This document shows, piece by piece, positions 1 through 9,525 of a DNA stretch of 64,000 nucleotides. The notes under the pieces are model-generated. The model saw only the letters and a program-made list of their open reading frames with translations, made no database searches and was not told where the DNA came from. Within the stretch, counting starts at the first letter, position 1. The number at the start of each line of letters is the position of its first letter. This stretch comes from Rhodoferax sp. GW822-FHT02A01 (GTDB taxonomy: Bacteria; Pseudomonadota; Gammaproteobacteria; Burkholderiales; Burkholderiaceae_C). The position numbers and the translations under genes were made by a program. The DNA lies in the NCBI RefSeq assembly GCF_038784515.1, contig NZ_CP152376.1, positions 4,836,001 to 4,900,000 of the forward strand. Reading direction: 5' to 3'.

Positions 1-656
1 GTGAAAGCGCAGGATAAAAGAGTTATTCCCTAAAGCGCCGAAACCCGCGCCAATAGCGGCTTTCCGAATGGGCAGCTGAAATTTGTCCTACCTTGCAGGA
101 AACCTCAACATTGCACACTCAAAGGCAATAACTGCAGCCTCCTTCTCTCTCAGGCGTTAGAGAATGTAACTGACCGTTGATTTATAAGGAATTTTCCACT
201 TATTGGGCAAATAGTGATTCCCTGAGATATGCCATGGGTAATTGAGTCGTTCGCTTTAGGCTTGGAAATTGGCCTTCCGGAAATGATCGCCAACGTGATG
301 CAGCGATATGGCAAAGAGCTACACAGCCTTCGCAAGAGTACCCGGCAATAGAAAACTTCTCCGGCAGCATTCGGCAGTACTTATCGAAAACGCTCCTTGA
401 AAATCCGCTCCTAACAAAGTGCGGGAGTGCAACTAACCGCCCCCATTGGGTGCCTCAGCATCCAAAGAGCAGATTGATTCAAATTTGGTGCACTCTTGCG
501 GATGCAATCTTTTCGGTCAGAGAAAGACTCTTTTACCCACATGTGCGGAAGGACCCAATATGCCAGGGAAGCACTCATTTGCCCGCCCAAATGTGGTTTG
601 GGCAGCTCGAAGAGTTAGCCCTTCTTAAAAGTTCGTTGATTTTCCTCAGTTTTTCT
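1..656. other. A/T-richer DNA with no recognisable gene, next to a broken comEC
   Basis: I see no gene that I can name here. The stretch is visibly richer in A and T than the rest of the window. On the + strand, 226-351 reads like a short peptide (ends in the stop at 349-351), but the same frame has stops at 31, 178 and 223. The + strand is also open from about 450 into comEC antisense, with no recognised domain. A short inverted repeat, TTTCCTCA at 641-648 and TGAGGAAA at 665-672, lies close to the point (about 705) where comEC homology stops. Inference: this may be the edge of a mobile element, prophage or rearrangement continuing left of the window. Confidence 0.5.
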
Positions 657-1514
657 TTATTTATTGAGGAAATAGCTCAAGGAAGAACTCTTTTTCCCAA
701 AACCATCTATAGCGTTCTGGTCGCCCACCACCAATGCGGCAATCAGCCCTGCATACTGACGCTGCTCCACATGGGTCGCAATGCGCTCACGTACCGTCTG
801 ACGCAGCAGCGCCACCGGGTGCGTCCAGGTCTGCCCCAGCAGCTGCGGTACCGGGTCCGCTGCACTGGCCCTCACATAGGCCGTTGCCTGGACCCCGCGC
901 TCCCACAACCACAGTTCGTAGTCAAAGCCAAAAGGGTTTCGGCTGCCGTGTGGCGCCTTGAGCCGCAAGGTCATGCGCCAACGCTCTCCGGCATGCACGT
1001 CCTCGGGCTGGCGCTGCAAGGCCACCGTATCGCCTGTTGCAGATACACCGGTGGTGTACCAGCCCACATCAACCCGGGGTGGCATGTCCACTGGTTGCCC
1101 GTCCAACACGGCCGCCTCGATGGCCAAGGTAAAGCGCAAGCCGGCCTCACTGCGCTGCGGCATGTCGACGACCACGCCCGTGACCTGCACGTCCCGCCCT
1201 TCCAGCGCCGGCAGCAGGGTTCGCGTCTCGTATGCCAGGCAACGCAAACCGGTGCTGGCAAACCCGAGCAGTGCCATCGCCAGCAACCAGCCCAACTGTC
1301 GGTGCTTCCGTGCCCAGGCCGGCCGGCGGCGTTGCCACACGCACCACGCCAGACCCGCCAGCGCCAGGAGCAGGTAGGCCCGGAGCGGCCACAGGTTAGC
1401 CTGCTGCAGTTGCAGGGCCGCCCCCAGCACCCAGCCCAGCAATGCGGCAAAGGGGCCGACGCGCTGGTGCGGTGGGTCTGAGCTGAAAAGATGCACTTCG
1501 GCCATGCCCTGCAT
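657..1514 (-). pseudogene. comEC: Truncated ComEC/Rec2 competence channel, N-terminal part only
   Basis: ComEC forms the inner-membrane channel that takes up single-stranded DNA during natural transformation. This 285-residue frame starts at ATG 1512-1514 (a second ATG lies at 1503-1505). It has hydrophobic segments in the first ~80 residues, then the soluble N-terminal region (DUF4131 type). It reaches the conserved GDQNAID sequence at about residue 264-270, which in intact proteins leads into the membrane channel. Here homology stops at about base 705, and roughly 16 unrelated residues (FGKKSSSLSYFLNK) precede a TAA stop at 657-659. Full-length relatives are around 800 residues, so both the competence membrane domain and the C-terminal metallo-beta-lactamase-like domain are missing. 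Non-function is inferred. A scaffold join or misassembly at the junction is the main alternative. Confidence 0.8.
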
Positions 1515-1670
1515 GCTAGCGGTTCGGGCAGGCACCAAGCGGGATGGCCCGTCTCTTGCTTTTACCAAGGTGACGGCTGTCAAAGCCGGACAATGAACTC
1601 TTGCTACTATCGAAGCGACCTGCACACGCCAGACGAGGCCCAAGCACCTATCTACCGAGATACACCACCT

Positions 1671-4600
1671 ATGTCCATTCACGCAGCGCTCAACCACGTT
1701 ACCCACTACAGCTACGACCGGCTGGTGGCCCTGGGCCCGCAGGTCATCCGCCTGCGCCCGGCGCCCCATTGCCGCAGCAAGGTCATCTCGTATTCGCTCA
1801 AGGTCGAGCCCGAGACCCATTTTCTGAACTGGCAGCAGGACCCGTTTTCCAACTACCAGGCGCGCCTGGTGTTTCCGGAAAAGACCCGCGAGTTCAAGGT
1901 CACGGTGGATCTGGTGGTCGAAATGGCGGTGTACAACCCCTTCGACTTCTTTCTGGAGCCCGAGGCGGAAGAGTTCCCCTTCACCTACGAAGCCAACCTC
2001 AAGCAGGAGCTCGCGCCCTACCTGATGGCGGACAAGATGACGCCGCTGGTCGAGAGCTATCTCAAGAAGATCGACTACACCAAGCGCCGCAGCGTCATGT
2101 TCCTGGTGGACCTGAACCAGATGGTGCACAAGGATGTGAACTACACCATCCGCATGGAGCCCGGCGTGCAGACGCCGGATGAAACCCTGACCAAGGCCTC
2201 CGGCTCCTGCCGTGACTCGGCCTGGCTGATGGTCCAACTGCTGCGCCACTGCGGCTTGGCCGCGCGTTTTGTTTCCGGCTATCTGATCCAGCTCAAGCCC
2301 GACGTGAAGGCACTGGACGGCCCCAGCGGCACCGAAGTGGACTTCACCGACCTGCACGCATGGTGCGAGGTGTACCTGCCCGGTGCCGGCTGGATCGGTT
2401 TGGATGCGACCTCCGGTCTGCTGGCGGGCGAAGGCCACATCCCCCTGGCCTGCACGCCACAACCCTCGGGCGCTGCGCCTATCGAAGGCGGCGTGGACAA
2501 GAGCGAGGTCGAGTTCAGCCACCACATGCAGGTCACCCGCCTGTACGAGTCACCGCGTGTCACCAAGCCCTACACCCCGGAACAATGGGACGCGGTGATG
2601 GAACTGGGCGAGCAGGTCGATGGCGAACTGGTTGCTGGCGACGTGCGCCTGACCATGGGCGGCGAGCCCACCTTTGTCGCGGTGGATGACCGCGATGCGG
2701 CCGAATGGAATACCGACGCATTGGGCCCAACCAAGCGCGGCTTTGCCACTGCCCTGGTGCACAAGCTGCGTGACGAATACGGCCAGGGCGGTTTTCTGCA
2801 CTTCGGCCAGGGCAAGTGGTACCCGGGCGAGCAATTGCCGCGCTGGGCCCTGAACATCTACTGGCGCGCCGACAAGCAACCGGTCTGGAAAAATCCCGCG
2901 CTATTTGTGGACGAGCGCAACCCCACGCATTACAGCAGCGAGGAAGCGGGCCGCTTCATCCGCACCCTGGCGGCTCGCCTGGGCCTGACCGACAAATACG
3001 TGCAGCCCGCCTACGAGGACACCTGGTACTACCTCTGGCGCGAACGCCGCTTGCCGGTCAATGTGGACCCCTTCAAGTCGCGCCTGGACGACGAGATGGA
3101 ACGCTCGCGCCTGCGCCGCGTGTTCGAGCAAAAGCTCGACTCGGTGGTGGGCTTTGTGCTGCCACTCAAGTCCAGTGACGGCCCGCGCCTGACCGGCCCT
3201 GAGTGGAAGACCGGCCCCTGGTTCTTCCGGGACGAGCGCATGTACCTGATGCCCGGCGACTCCCCCATGGGCCTGCGCCTGCCGCTGGACTCCCTGCCCT
3301 GGGTCAGCGAAGGCGACTATCCCTATCTGGTGGAGCTGGACCCGACCGCGCCGCGCGGCGCGTTGCCCCCGCATGCCGCATTTGCACAGCGCTATGCGCC
3401 GGGCGGCTCGGTTGCTGGCTCAACGGCGGCAACAGGAGCCGACAAGGCGGGTACCTTGGGCAGCAACGGTGCTCCAGGTGGCGCTACACCGTATCTGGCT
3501 GGCACCGGCGCGCAGAGTGAAGCCGCGCGCAAAACCCAGAGCCGCGCCAGTGCGGCAAGCAGCGCAGTCGCGGCCAATGCCCAAAGCAGCGCCCAGGCAG
3601 AACCGGCCGACTTTGCCCGCATGCCCAACCGGCAGGAGTCTGCCCACTGGATCACCCGCACCGCGCTGTGCGTGGAAGTGCGTGACCCGCGCCGCGCCAA
3701 CGGCCCCAAGGCCGAGGCTGTGGGGGAAAAGTCCGGCGTGATGTACGTGTTCATGCCGCCGCTGGAACTGCTGGAGGACTATCTGGACCTGCTGGCCGCC
3801 ATCGAAGCCACTGCCACCGAGCTGAAGGTCAAGATCGTGCTGGAAGGCTACCCGCCTCCGCGCGATCCACGTCTCAAGCTGCTGCAAGTCACGCCCGACC
3901 CCGGCGTGATCGAAGTCAACATCCACCCTGTTACCCATTGGAAGGAACTCGTCTACAACACCGAGTTCCTGTACAACGCGGCCTTCGAGTCGCGCCTGTC
4001 GGCCGAGAAGTTCATGACCGATGGTCGCCACACCGGCACCGGTGGCGGCAACCACTTCGTGATGGGTGGCGCCACACCGGCGGACAGCCCCTTTTTGCGC
4101 AAACCCGAACTGCTGGCCAGCCTGCTGCTGTACTGGCACAACCACCCAAGCCTTAGCTACCTGTTCAGCGGCATGTTTGTCGGCCCGACCAGCCAGGCAC
4201 CGCGTGTGGACGAGGCGCGCAACGACCAGCTGTACGAGCTGGAAATCGCCATCGAGCAGATTTACAAGAACCGCGAAACCTATGGCCAGAGCATGCCGCC
4301 CTGGCTGGTGGACCGCACCTTGCGCAACATCCTGATCGACGTTACCGGCAACACCCACCGCAGCGAGTTCTCCATCGACAAGATGTACTCGCCCGATTCC
4401 AGCACGGGCCGCTTGGGGCTGCTGGAACTGCGCGCCTTCGAGATGCCGCCGCATCCGCACATGAGCAGCGTGCAGCAGTTGCTGTTGCGTGCCCTGGTGG
4501 CCCGCTTCTGGAAAACGCCTTACAAGGCCCCGGTCACCCGTTGGGGCACCGAGCTGCATGACCGCTTCATGCTGCCGACTTTCATCCAGATGGACTTCCA

Positions 4601-5228
4601 CGATGTCATCGGTGAGATGAAGCAGGCCGGCTATGCATTCGATGAGAGCTGGTTTGCACCGCATTTCGAGTTCCGCTTTCCGCTGGTGGGTGGTGTGCAG
4701 TCCATGGGCATCGAGCTCACCTTGCGTAACGCGCTGGAACCCTGGCATGTGATGGGTGAGGAAAGCAGTGCCGGTGGTACCGCGCGCTATGTGGACTCCA
4801 GCCTGGAGCGCATGGAGGTGCGCGTGAGCGGCCTCAACGAGAGCCGCTACGTCATCACCTGCAACGGCAAGGCCTTGCCCATGCAGAGCACGGGTACGGT
4901 GGGCGAATTTGTTGCCGGTGTGCGCTACAAGGCCTGGAACCCGCCCAGCAGCCTGCACCCCAGCATCGGCCTGCATGCGCCGCTGACCTTTGACATCGTG
5001 GACACCTGGATGAAGCGCTCGGTGGGTGGCTGCCAGTACTTCGTTACCCACCCGGGCGGCCTGGCCTACGAGAACTTCCCGGTCAACGCGTTTGAGGCCG
5101 AGAGCCGCCGCCTGTCGCGCTTTGCCGCCATGGGCCATACGCCTGGCACCCTGGTCATTCCCCCGGCCACCATCAACGTGGCGGCCAGCAAGGAGTTTCC
5201 GTTCACCAAGGATTTGCGCAGGGGCTGA
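1671..5228 (+). CDS. Transglutaminase-DUF2126 fusion (predicted circularly permuted GS-like amidoligase)
   Basis: A 1185-residue two-part protein. Residues 1-~260 are a bacterial transglutaminase-like domain with N-terminal beta region and a visible Cys180 (SGSCRDSAW), His229 (DLHAWCEVY) and Asp245 (GLDATSG) triad. From ~300 to the end it matches DUF2126 (COG4196 type), opening with a TMGGEPTFV motif. Comparative genomics has predicted DUF2126 to be a circularly permuted glutamine-synthetase-like COOH-NH2 ligase. A low-complexity Ala/Ser/Gly/Thr linker at ~575-650 splits the second part. I chose ATG 1671 because MSIHAALNHVTHYSYD is the usual family start; the frame is open further upstream to 1491. 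It is separated from its usual partners (ATP-grasp/Alpha-E and second transglutaminase, 11863-15506) by five unrelated genes. The biochemical activity is unproven. Confidence 0.88.
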   Translation: MSIHAALNHVTHYSYDRLVALGPQVIRLRPAPHCRSKVISYSLKVEPETHFLNWQQDPFSNYQARLVFPEKTREFKVTVDLVVEMAVYNPFDFFLEPEAEEFPFTYEANLKQELAPYLMADKMTPLVESYLKKIDYTKRRSVMFLVDLNQMVHKDVNYTIRMEPGVQTPDETLTKASGSCRDSAWLMVQLLRHCGLAARFVSGYLIQLKPDVKALDGPSGTEVDFTDLHAWCEVYLPGAGWIGLDATSGLLAGEGHIPLACTPQPSGAAPIEGGVDKSEVEFSHHMQVTRLYESPRVTKPYTPEQWDAVMELGEQVDGELVAGDVRLTMGGEPTFVAVDDRDAAEWNTDALGPTKRGFATALVHKLRDEYGQGGFLHFGQGKWYPGEQLPRWALNIYWRADKQPVWKNPALFVDERNPTHYSSEEAGRFIRTLAARLGLTDKYVQPAYEDTWYYLWRERRLPVNVDPFKSRLDDEMERSRLRRVFEQKLDSVVGFVLPLKSSDGPRLTGPEWKTGPWFFRDERMYLMPGDSPMGLRLPLDSLPWVSEGDYPYLVELDPTAPRGALPPHAAFAQRYAPGGSVAGSTAATGADKAGTLGSNGAPGGATPYLAGTGAQSEAARKTQSRASAASSAVAANAQSSAQAEPADFARMPNRQESAHWITRTALCVEVRDPRRANGPKAEAVGEKSGVMYVFMPPLELLEDYLDLLAAIEATATELKVKIVLEGYPPPRDPRLKLLQVTPDPGVIEVNIHPVTHWKELVYNTEFLYNAAFESRLSAEKFMTDGRHTGTGGGNHFVMGGATPADSPFLRKPELLASLLLYWHNHPSLSYLFSGMFVGPTSQAPRVDEARNDQLYELEIAIEQIYKNRETYGQSMPPWLVDRTLRNILIDVTGNTHRSEFSIDKMYSPDSSTGRLGLLELRAFEMPPHPHMSSVQQLLLRALVARFWKTPYKAPVTRWGTELHDRFMLPTFIQMDFHDVIGEMKQAGYAFDESWFAPHFEFRFPLVGGVQSMGIELTLRNALEPWHVMGEESSAGGTARYVDSSLERMEVRVSGLNESRYVITCNGKALPMQSTGTVGEFVAGVRYKAWNPPSSLHPSIGLHAPLTFDIVDTWMKRSVGGCQYFVTHPGGLAYENFPVNAFEAESRRLSRFAAMGHTPGTLVIPPATINVAASKEFPFTKDLRRG

Positions 5229-5231
5229 CGC

Positions 5232-6044
5232 TCAGTCCTTGAATACCGGCTTGCGCTTTTGCAGGGAGGCCTGCATGGCCTCGGCCAGATCCGCGCTCAT
5301 GAGCATGGCGGCGTTCCAGGTTGCGACGTAATTCAGTCCGTCGGCCACGCTGTGGTCGCGGGCGTAGGTGATCATCTCCTTGGTGCCGCGTATGGCCAGG
5401 GGGCCCTTGAGCGCGATGGTCGCGGCGATTTCCTGCACCCCTTGGTACAAGGCCTCCTTCGACTCAAACGTGCGGTTGACCAGGCGCATGGCTGCCGCCT
5501 CGGTACCGCTGAACACCCTACCGGTATAGGCCAGCTCGCGCACCATGCCCTCGCCCACCAGCTTGGGCATGCGTTGCAGGGTACCCACATCGGCAGTCAT
5601 GCCAATGTCGATTTCGCGGATGCTGAACTGTGCATCTGCCGTGGCGTAGCGCATGTCGGCACAGCAGATCAGATCTATCCCACCGCCTATGCAGGCACCA
5701 TGGACGGCGGCCAGCACCGGCTTGCGGCAGCGCTCCAGGCTGGTCAGCGTGCCCTGCATGTCGATGATGATGTTGCGCAGCTCTTCGCGGGTGCGACCGT
5801 CACAATCGGTCTGGATCTGACGCACCACGTTCATCATCATGTGCAGATCAATGCCGGTGCAGAAATGTCGCCCCTCGCCCCGCAAAATGGCAACACGTGC
5901 CTGGGCGGTGTGATCGACCCATTCAAATGCCTGCCGGATTTCACTCCACATACCCGCATTCAATGCGTTGCCTTTTTCGGGCCGGTTCAAAGTGACGGTC
6001 GCAATGTGGTCCTGAAGATCAATCGTCAGTGTTTCATAGGCCAT
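5232..6044 (-). CDS. Crotonase family, delta(3,5)-delta(2,4)-dienoyl-CoA isomerase-like
   Basis: A 270-residue enoyl-CoA hydratase/isomerase superfamily protein. The oxyanion-hole region [11 protein letters not shown] is clear. The following stretch [18 protein letters not shown] resembles the dienoyl-CoA isomerase (ECH1) active-site region, in which a Glu and an Asp (here in REIDIG and TADVG) shift the double bonds of dienoyl-CoA. That subfamily supports beta-oxidation of unsaturated fatty acids with odd-numbered double bonds. The start ATG 6042-6044 has a GGAGAGG ribosome binding site just upstream on the minus strand; extending to 6182 adds residues unlike the family. It converges on the DUF2126 gene with only 3 bases between the stops. 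A general enoyl-CoA hydratase remains possible. Confidence 0.85.
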   Translation of the reverse strand: MAYETLTIDLQDHIATVTLNRPEKGNALNAGMWSEIRQAFEWVDHTAQARVAILRGEGRHFCTGIDLHMMMNVVRQIQTDCDGRTREELRNIIIDMQGTLTSLERCRKPVLAAVHGACIGGGIDLICCADMRYATADAQFSIREIDIGMTADVGTLQRMPKLVGEGMVRELAYTGRVFSGTEAAAMRLVNRTFESKEALYQGVQEIAATIALKGPLAIRGTKEMITYARDHSVADGLNYVATWNAAMLMSADLAEAMQASLQKRKPVFKD

Positions 6045-6151
6045 GTACTTACCTCTCCTGTGATTGCCAATCCGCCTTCCCGCCTGGCACGATACTTGAT
6101 GCATTGCCTTCACCGTACCCATCTTTGCACAGGGCTTGCAGGTGTTTATCC

Positions 6152-6180
6152 GGTTGCCAAGCCGGAAATTTCTGGCAACC
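6152..6180. repeat. 8-bp inverted repeat in the crotonase/chemoreceptor divergent region
   Basis: GGTTGCCA at 6152-6159 is mirrored exactly by TGGCAACC at 6173-6180 across a 13-base loop. It lies in the 231-bp divergent gap between the crotonase gene and the chemoreceptor gene, about 95 bases before the chemoreceptor start. It could be an operator for a dimeric regulator, but no run of T follows, so a terminator is unlikely. The function is unknown. Confidence 0.4.
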
Positions 6181-6275
6181 ATAAGTGCAGTTACATTGTG
6201 GCCTTATCGGATGGGTTGGCAAACCGGTTGGAAGCATTATTTCGCGTAACGACAATAGACAAAGAGGTTGGATTT

Positions 6276-7853
6276 ATGAGACTTGTGAAACGTTTTTGGC
6301 TACTGGCCGCTGTGTTCGGTATTGGCCTGCTGGCTGTCAGCCTGGTATCTTATGTGGTCCTTGGTCGCATCAAGGTCAACGGCCCGGTCTATGAACGCAT
6401 CATCCAGACCAAGGACCTTGTAGCCGACGTGCTTCCGCCGCCTCTGTTCGTGATGGAAAGCTATCTTGTGTCGGTACAGGCCATCAACTCCCCCTCCTCC
6501 GAGCAGGAGGCGTTGATCAAGCAACTGCCCGTGTTGCAGAAGGCCTACGAAACCCGCAGTGAATACTGGAAACAGCAGGACATTGGCGATGAACTGCACG
6601 CAGGCCTGGTCGAGTCGGACAAGCATGCACAAGCCATCTTCAAACTGATCAATAAGGAGCTGATCCCGGCAATGGCCGCCAGCGACATTGACACCATCAA
6701 TTCCACCATTCGCGCCATGCAGGTCGAATATGCGGGCCATCGCAGTGCGATCGCCAAGATCGTGGATCAGGCCAACAAGACGGCGGACGAGCAACGCGAA
6801 TCTGCCACCACGCTGACCCGTGCGGCCTTGCTGGGAATGCTGGGCATCAGCGCACTGGTCCTGGGCGTGGTGGGTGCCTTCCTGGCCCTGACCGGGCGCA
6901 CCGTGCTGCGCCAGATTGGCGCAGACCCCAGTGATGTGGTGGCATACGCCAACCAGATCGAAGGCGGCGACCTGAGCCAGACCTCTCAGGCTGGCACGAC
7001 GGCACCCGGCAGCATCATGGCGGCACTTTCGCAAATGCAGGAGTCCTTGCGCAAGGTAGTGGCAGGTGTGCGCTCCGGCTCGGAAGGTGTGGCCATTGCC
7101 AGCTCAGAGATTGCCAATGGCAACCACGACCTGTCGGTGCGGACCGAGAACCAGGCCAATGCGCTGCAGACCACCACCGCATCCATGGACACGGTCAATC
7201 AGTCCGTCAACCAGAACGCAGAAGCCGCGCGCCAGGCCGACCAATTGGCCTTGAACGCATCCCAGGTTGCCGCCAAGGGTGGCGAGGTAGTAGCTCAGGT
7301 GGTGGAAACCATGAAGGGCATCAACGAGTCGTCGCGCAAGATCAGCGACATCATTGGCGTCATCGACGGCATCGCCTTCCAGACCAACATCCTGGCGCTC
7401 AATGCCGCCGTCGAAGCTGCGCGGGCCGGTGAGCAGGGTCGAGGCTTTGCCGTGGTGGCCAGCGAAGTACGTGCGCTGGCGGGCCGTTCCGCTGACGCAG
7501 CCAAGGAAATCAAGTTGCTGATATCAGCCAGTGTGGACCGCGTTGCGCAAGGCACCACGTTGGTGGATCAGGCGGGTGAAACCATGACCGAGGTGGTGCA
7601 GAGCATTCGCCGCGTCACCGATCTCATGGGAGGCATCAGTTCGGCAACAGACCATCAGGCACACGAGATGGTGCAGGTAGGTTCCGCCCTGGGGCAGATG
7701 GACCAGACCACCCAGCAAAATGCCGCCCTGGTGGAAGAAATGGCTGCCGCCGCAGCCAGCCTGAAAAACCAGGCGCAGGAGTTGGTACGGGCCGTGGCCG
7801 TCTTCAACCTGGGCGCACAAAACAACTTGCACCTGCCCCGGCTGGAGGGCTGA
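6276..7853 (+). CDS. Methyl-accepting chemotaxis protein
   Basis: A 525-residue chemoreceptor. There is a membrane segment at ~8-28, a periplasmic ligand region at ~30-180 predicted helical, a second membrane segment at ~181-203, a HAMP-like stretch after [10 protein letters not shown], and a long cytoplasmic coiled coil. The highly conserved signalling tip is present ([20 protein letters not shown], ~368-387), followed by [15 protein letters not shown]. The tip contacts CheA and CheW at the inner membrane. The C-terminus lacks the NWETF-type pentapeptide that tethers CheR/CheB. The start ATG 6276 is preceded by AGAGG and opens directly into the first membrane helix. No chemotaxis genes are adjacent, so this is an orphan receptor with unknown ligand. 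It converges on the potassium-channel gene with a 2-base gap. Confidence 0.93.
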   Translation: MRLVKRFWLLAAVFGIGLLAVSLVSYVVLGRIKVNGPVYERIIQTKDLVADVLPPPLFVMESYLVSVQAINSPSSEQEALIKQLPVLQKAYETRSEYWKQQDIGDELHAGLVESDKHAQAIFKLINKELIPAMAASDIDTINSTIRAMQVEYAGHRSAIAKIVDQANKTADEQRESATTLTRAALLGMLGISALVLGVVGAFLALTGRTVLRQIGADPSDVVAYANQIEGGDLSQTSQAGTTAPGSIMAALSQMQESLRKVVAGVRSGSEGVAIASSEIANGNHDLSVRTENQANALQTTTASMDTVNQSVNQNAEAARQADQLALNASQVAAKGGEVVAQVVETMKGINESSRKISDIIGVIDGIAFQTNILALNAAVEAARAGEQGRGFAVVASEVRALAGRSADAAKEIKLLISASVDRVAQGTTLVDQAGETMTEVVQSIRRVTDLMGGISSATDHQAHEMVQVGSALGQMDQTTQQNAALVEEMAAAAASLKNQAQELVRAVAVFNLGAQNNLHLPRLEG

Positions 7854-7855
7854 CC

Positions 7856-9499
7856 CTAGACCGTGCTGGTCGTCTTGAAGGCGCGCTGGTAGCGCTCCAG
7901 GCTGTTGAGTGAGCCGCAAACGAACAATGCGTCGTCATCCTGCACGACGAAGTCATCGGCAAACTCCACGATGATTTCACCCGCACGCTCCACCGCAATC
8001 ACCTTGGCACCCGTGCTGTCCAGTTCCTCGTTGCGCCAGGGATGGCGCCCACTCAGGGCGCCAGGATGCAGACGGGCAAACTTGATGCGGTTTTCGACCT
8101 GCAAGGCCTGCTCGCCCAGCAGCTGAAAGGCCAGGATCTGCCCGGCCACCTGGCCAACCGAAATGGCGAAGTCAGCACCCGAGCGGTACATGCGCGCGGT
8201 ATTGCGCGTGCGCTGCACCCGCACGATCAGCGGCACCTGCGGTGCGTAATCGCGCACCACGGCACTGGCAAAGACCGATTCGCTGTCATCACTCAGTGCC
8301 AGCACCACGGCGCTGGCATCGCGCAAGTTGGCACGGCTCAAAGTGGCACGCTCTAGCACGCTGCCCACCAGATCCACGCCCGGACCGGGCTGGCGGTCAA
8401 TCACCACGCAGGTTTCGCCTGCATCCTTGAGCATCTCCACAACCTTCTGCCCGACTGCACCCAACCCGGCCAGCACGATGGGGCCGGCGCGGCGAATCGG
8501 CATGGCCATGCGCTCAACGGCTTCCAGATTGGCGTGCGTGCCCACGGCCACCAGAATGGCGCCCGCCTCCACCTGGGTCTGGGGCCCTTTGGTGGTGGTG
8601 AAAACGCCGCCCATCCATTGGCCGATCAAGGTGACGCCGTGGCGCTCCCGCAGCCTCAGCTCGCCCAGCTTTTTGCCGGCTAGCGGGCTTTCGGCGCGCA
8701 CACGAAATTCCGCCATGCCGATCTTGGTTCCCAACAGGTGCATGCCTTCGGCCGGAGGACTGATGCGCGTACTGGCCTGCGACGCCAGGGCCGCACCCAG
8801 CACGTGCGCCGGAGTGAACACCTCGGATGCACCTATGCGGATCATGGGGTAGCGGTAGACCGGATCGTCGGCCAGCGCGTACAAGGGCCCCGTGAAACCC
8901 TGCTCGCGGACCACCATGGTGAAAGTGGCGTTGGCGTGGTCATTGTCGTTGGCCACAACAGCCTTGGCCTGCGCCACATTGGTCAGAACCGCCGGGTCAT
9001 CGGCCAGCTTGCCAAACACCACTTCATAGCCACGGTCACGCAGGTTGCGCGCAACCTCCATGTCCTCTTCCAGGATGACGAAGGGCGTTCCCTTGTTCTT
9101 GAACTCATCCAGCAGCGCTTCGATGGTGGGGCCGAACCGGTAGAACAGCACCTTGCCGTCCATGGCGGGCAGGCGGTGCTGCAGCCGCACCTCGAACTGC
9201 TCCTCGAAGTACGGCAGGATGACCATCGGAAACACCAGGAAGATCAGGAACTGCCCGGCAAACTGCACCAGCACCACATACAGCGCCATGGCCGGATGGC
9301 TCCAGGCACTGTCGGCACCATAGCCGGTGGTGGTGATGGTCTCGGTAGCCCACTGCAGGCTTTGCAAAAAGGTCCGCGTGCGCCCCTCCAGGTGCTCCAT
9401 GCCGACCATGTAGATGAGTGCCAGGAACACCACGGTGATGGGAAGCACCACCAGAATGGCCAAGAATCGTCTGCTGGATCGTTTGAGATGGAATTGCAT
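7856..9499 (-). CDS. Tandem-RCK (TrkA-N/TrkA-C) potassium channel
   Basis: A 547-residue ion-channel protein. One membrane helix (~12-33) leads into a pore loop with the selectivity filter TTTGYG at residues 56-61, followed by a second membrane helix (~70-95). The rest is cytoplasmic: a first RCK-like unit from ~115 (GKVLFYRFGPTIEALL), a TrkA-C-type segment around 265-330, and a second RCK/NAD-binding unit from ~340 with a GLGAVG nucleotide-binding turn. Two RCK units in one chain resemble the GsuK class of ligand-gated K+ channels. The filter supports potassium selectivity; gating by NAD or ions is inferred from the family. It lies 26 bases downstream of the metallophosphoesterase gene in the same orientation and may be co-transcribed with it. 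Confidence 0.9.
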   Translation of the reverse strand: MQFHLKRSSRRFLAILVVLPITVVFLALIYMVGMEHLEGRTRTFLQSLQWATETITTTGYGADSAWSHPAMALYVVLVQFAGQFLIFLVFPMVILPYFEEQFEVRLQHRLPAMDGKVLFYRFGPTIEALLDEFKNKGTPFVILEEDMEVARNLRDRGYEVVFGKLADDPAVLTNVAQAKAVVANDNDHANATFTMVVREQGFTGPLYALADDPVYRYPMIRIGASEVFTPAHVLGAALASQASTRISPPAEGMHLLGTKIGMAEFRVRAESPLAGKKLGELRLRERHGVTLIGQWMGGVFTTTKGPQTQVEAGAILVAVGTHANLEAVERMAMPIRRAGPIVLAGLGAVGQKVVEMLKDAGETCVVIDRQPGPGVDLVGSVLERATLSRANLRDASAVVLALSDDSESVFASAVVRDYAPQVPLIVRVQRTRNTARMYRSGADFAISVGQVAGQILAFQLLGEQALQVENRIKFARLHPGALSGRHPWRNEELDSTGAKVIAVERAGEIIVEFADDFVVQDDDALFVCGSLNSLERYQRAFKTTSTV

Positions 9500-9525
9500 G
9501 AAGAAGTGTGCAGGTTTCAGGTTGA

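Noticed and set aside
1..351. Possible gene read with TGA as tryptophan in frame 1 of the + strand
   Set aside because: The frame reads protein-like between 226 and 348, but it also has a TAA at 31 and the stop count is what chance predicts. No second line of evidence for recoding exists.
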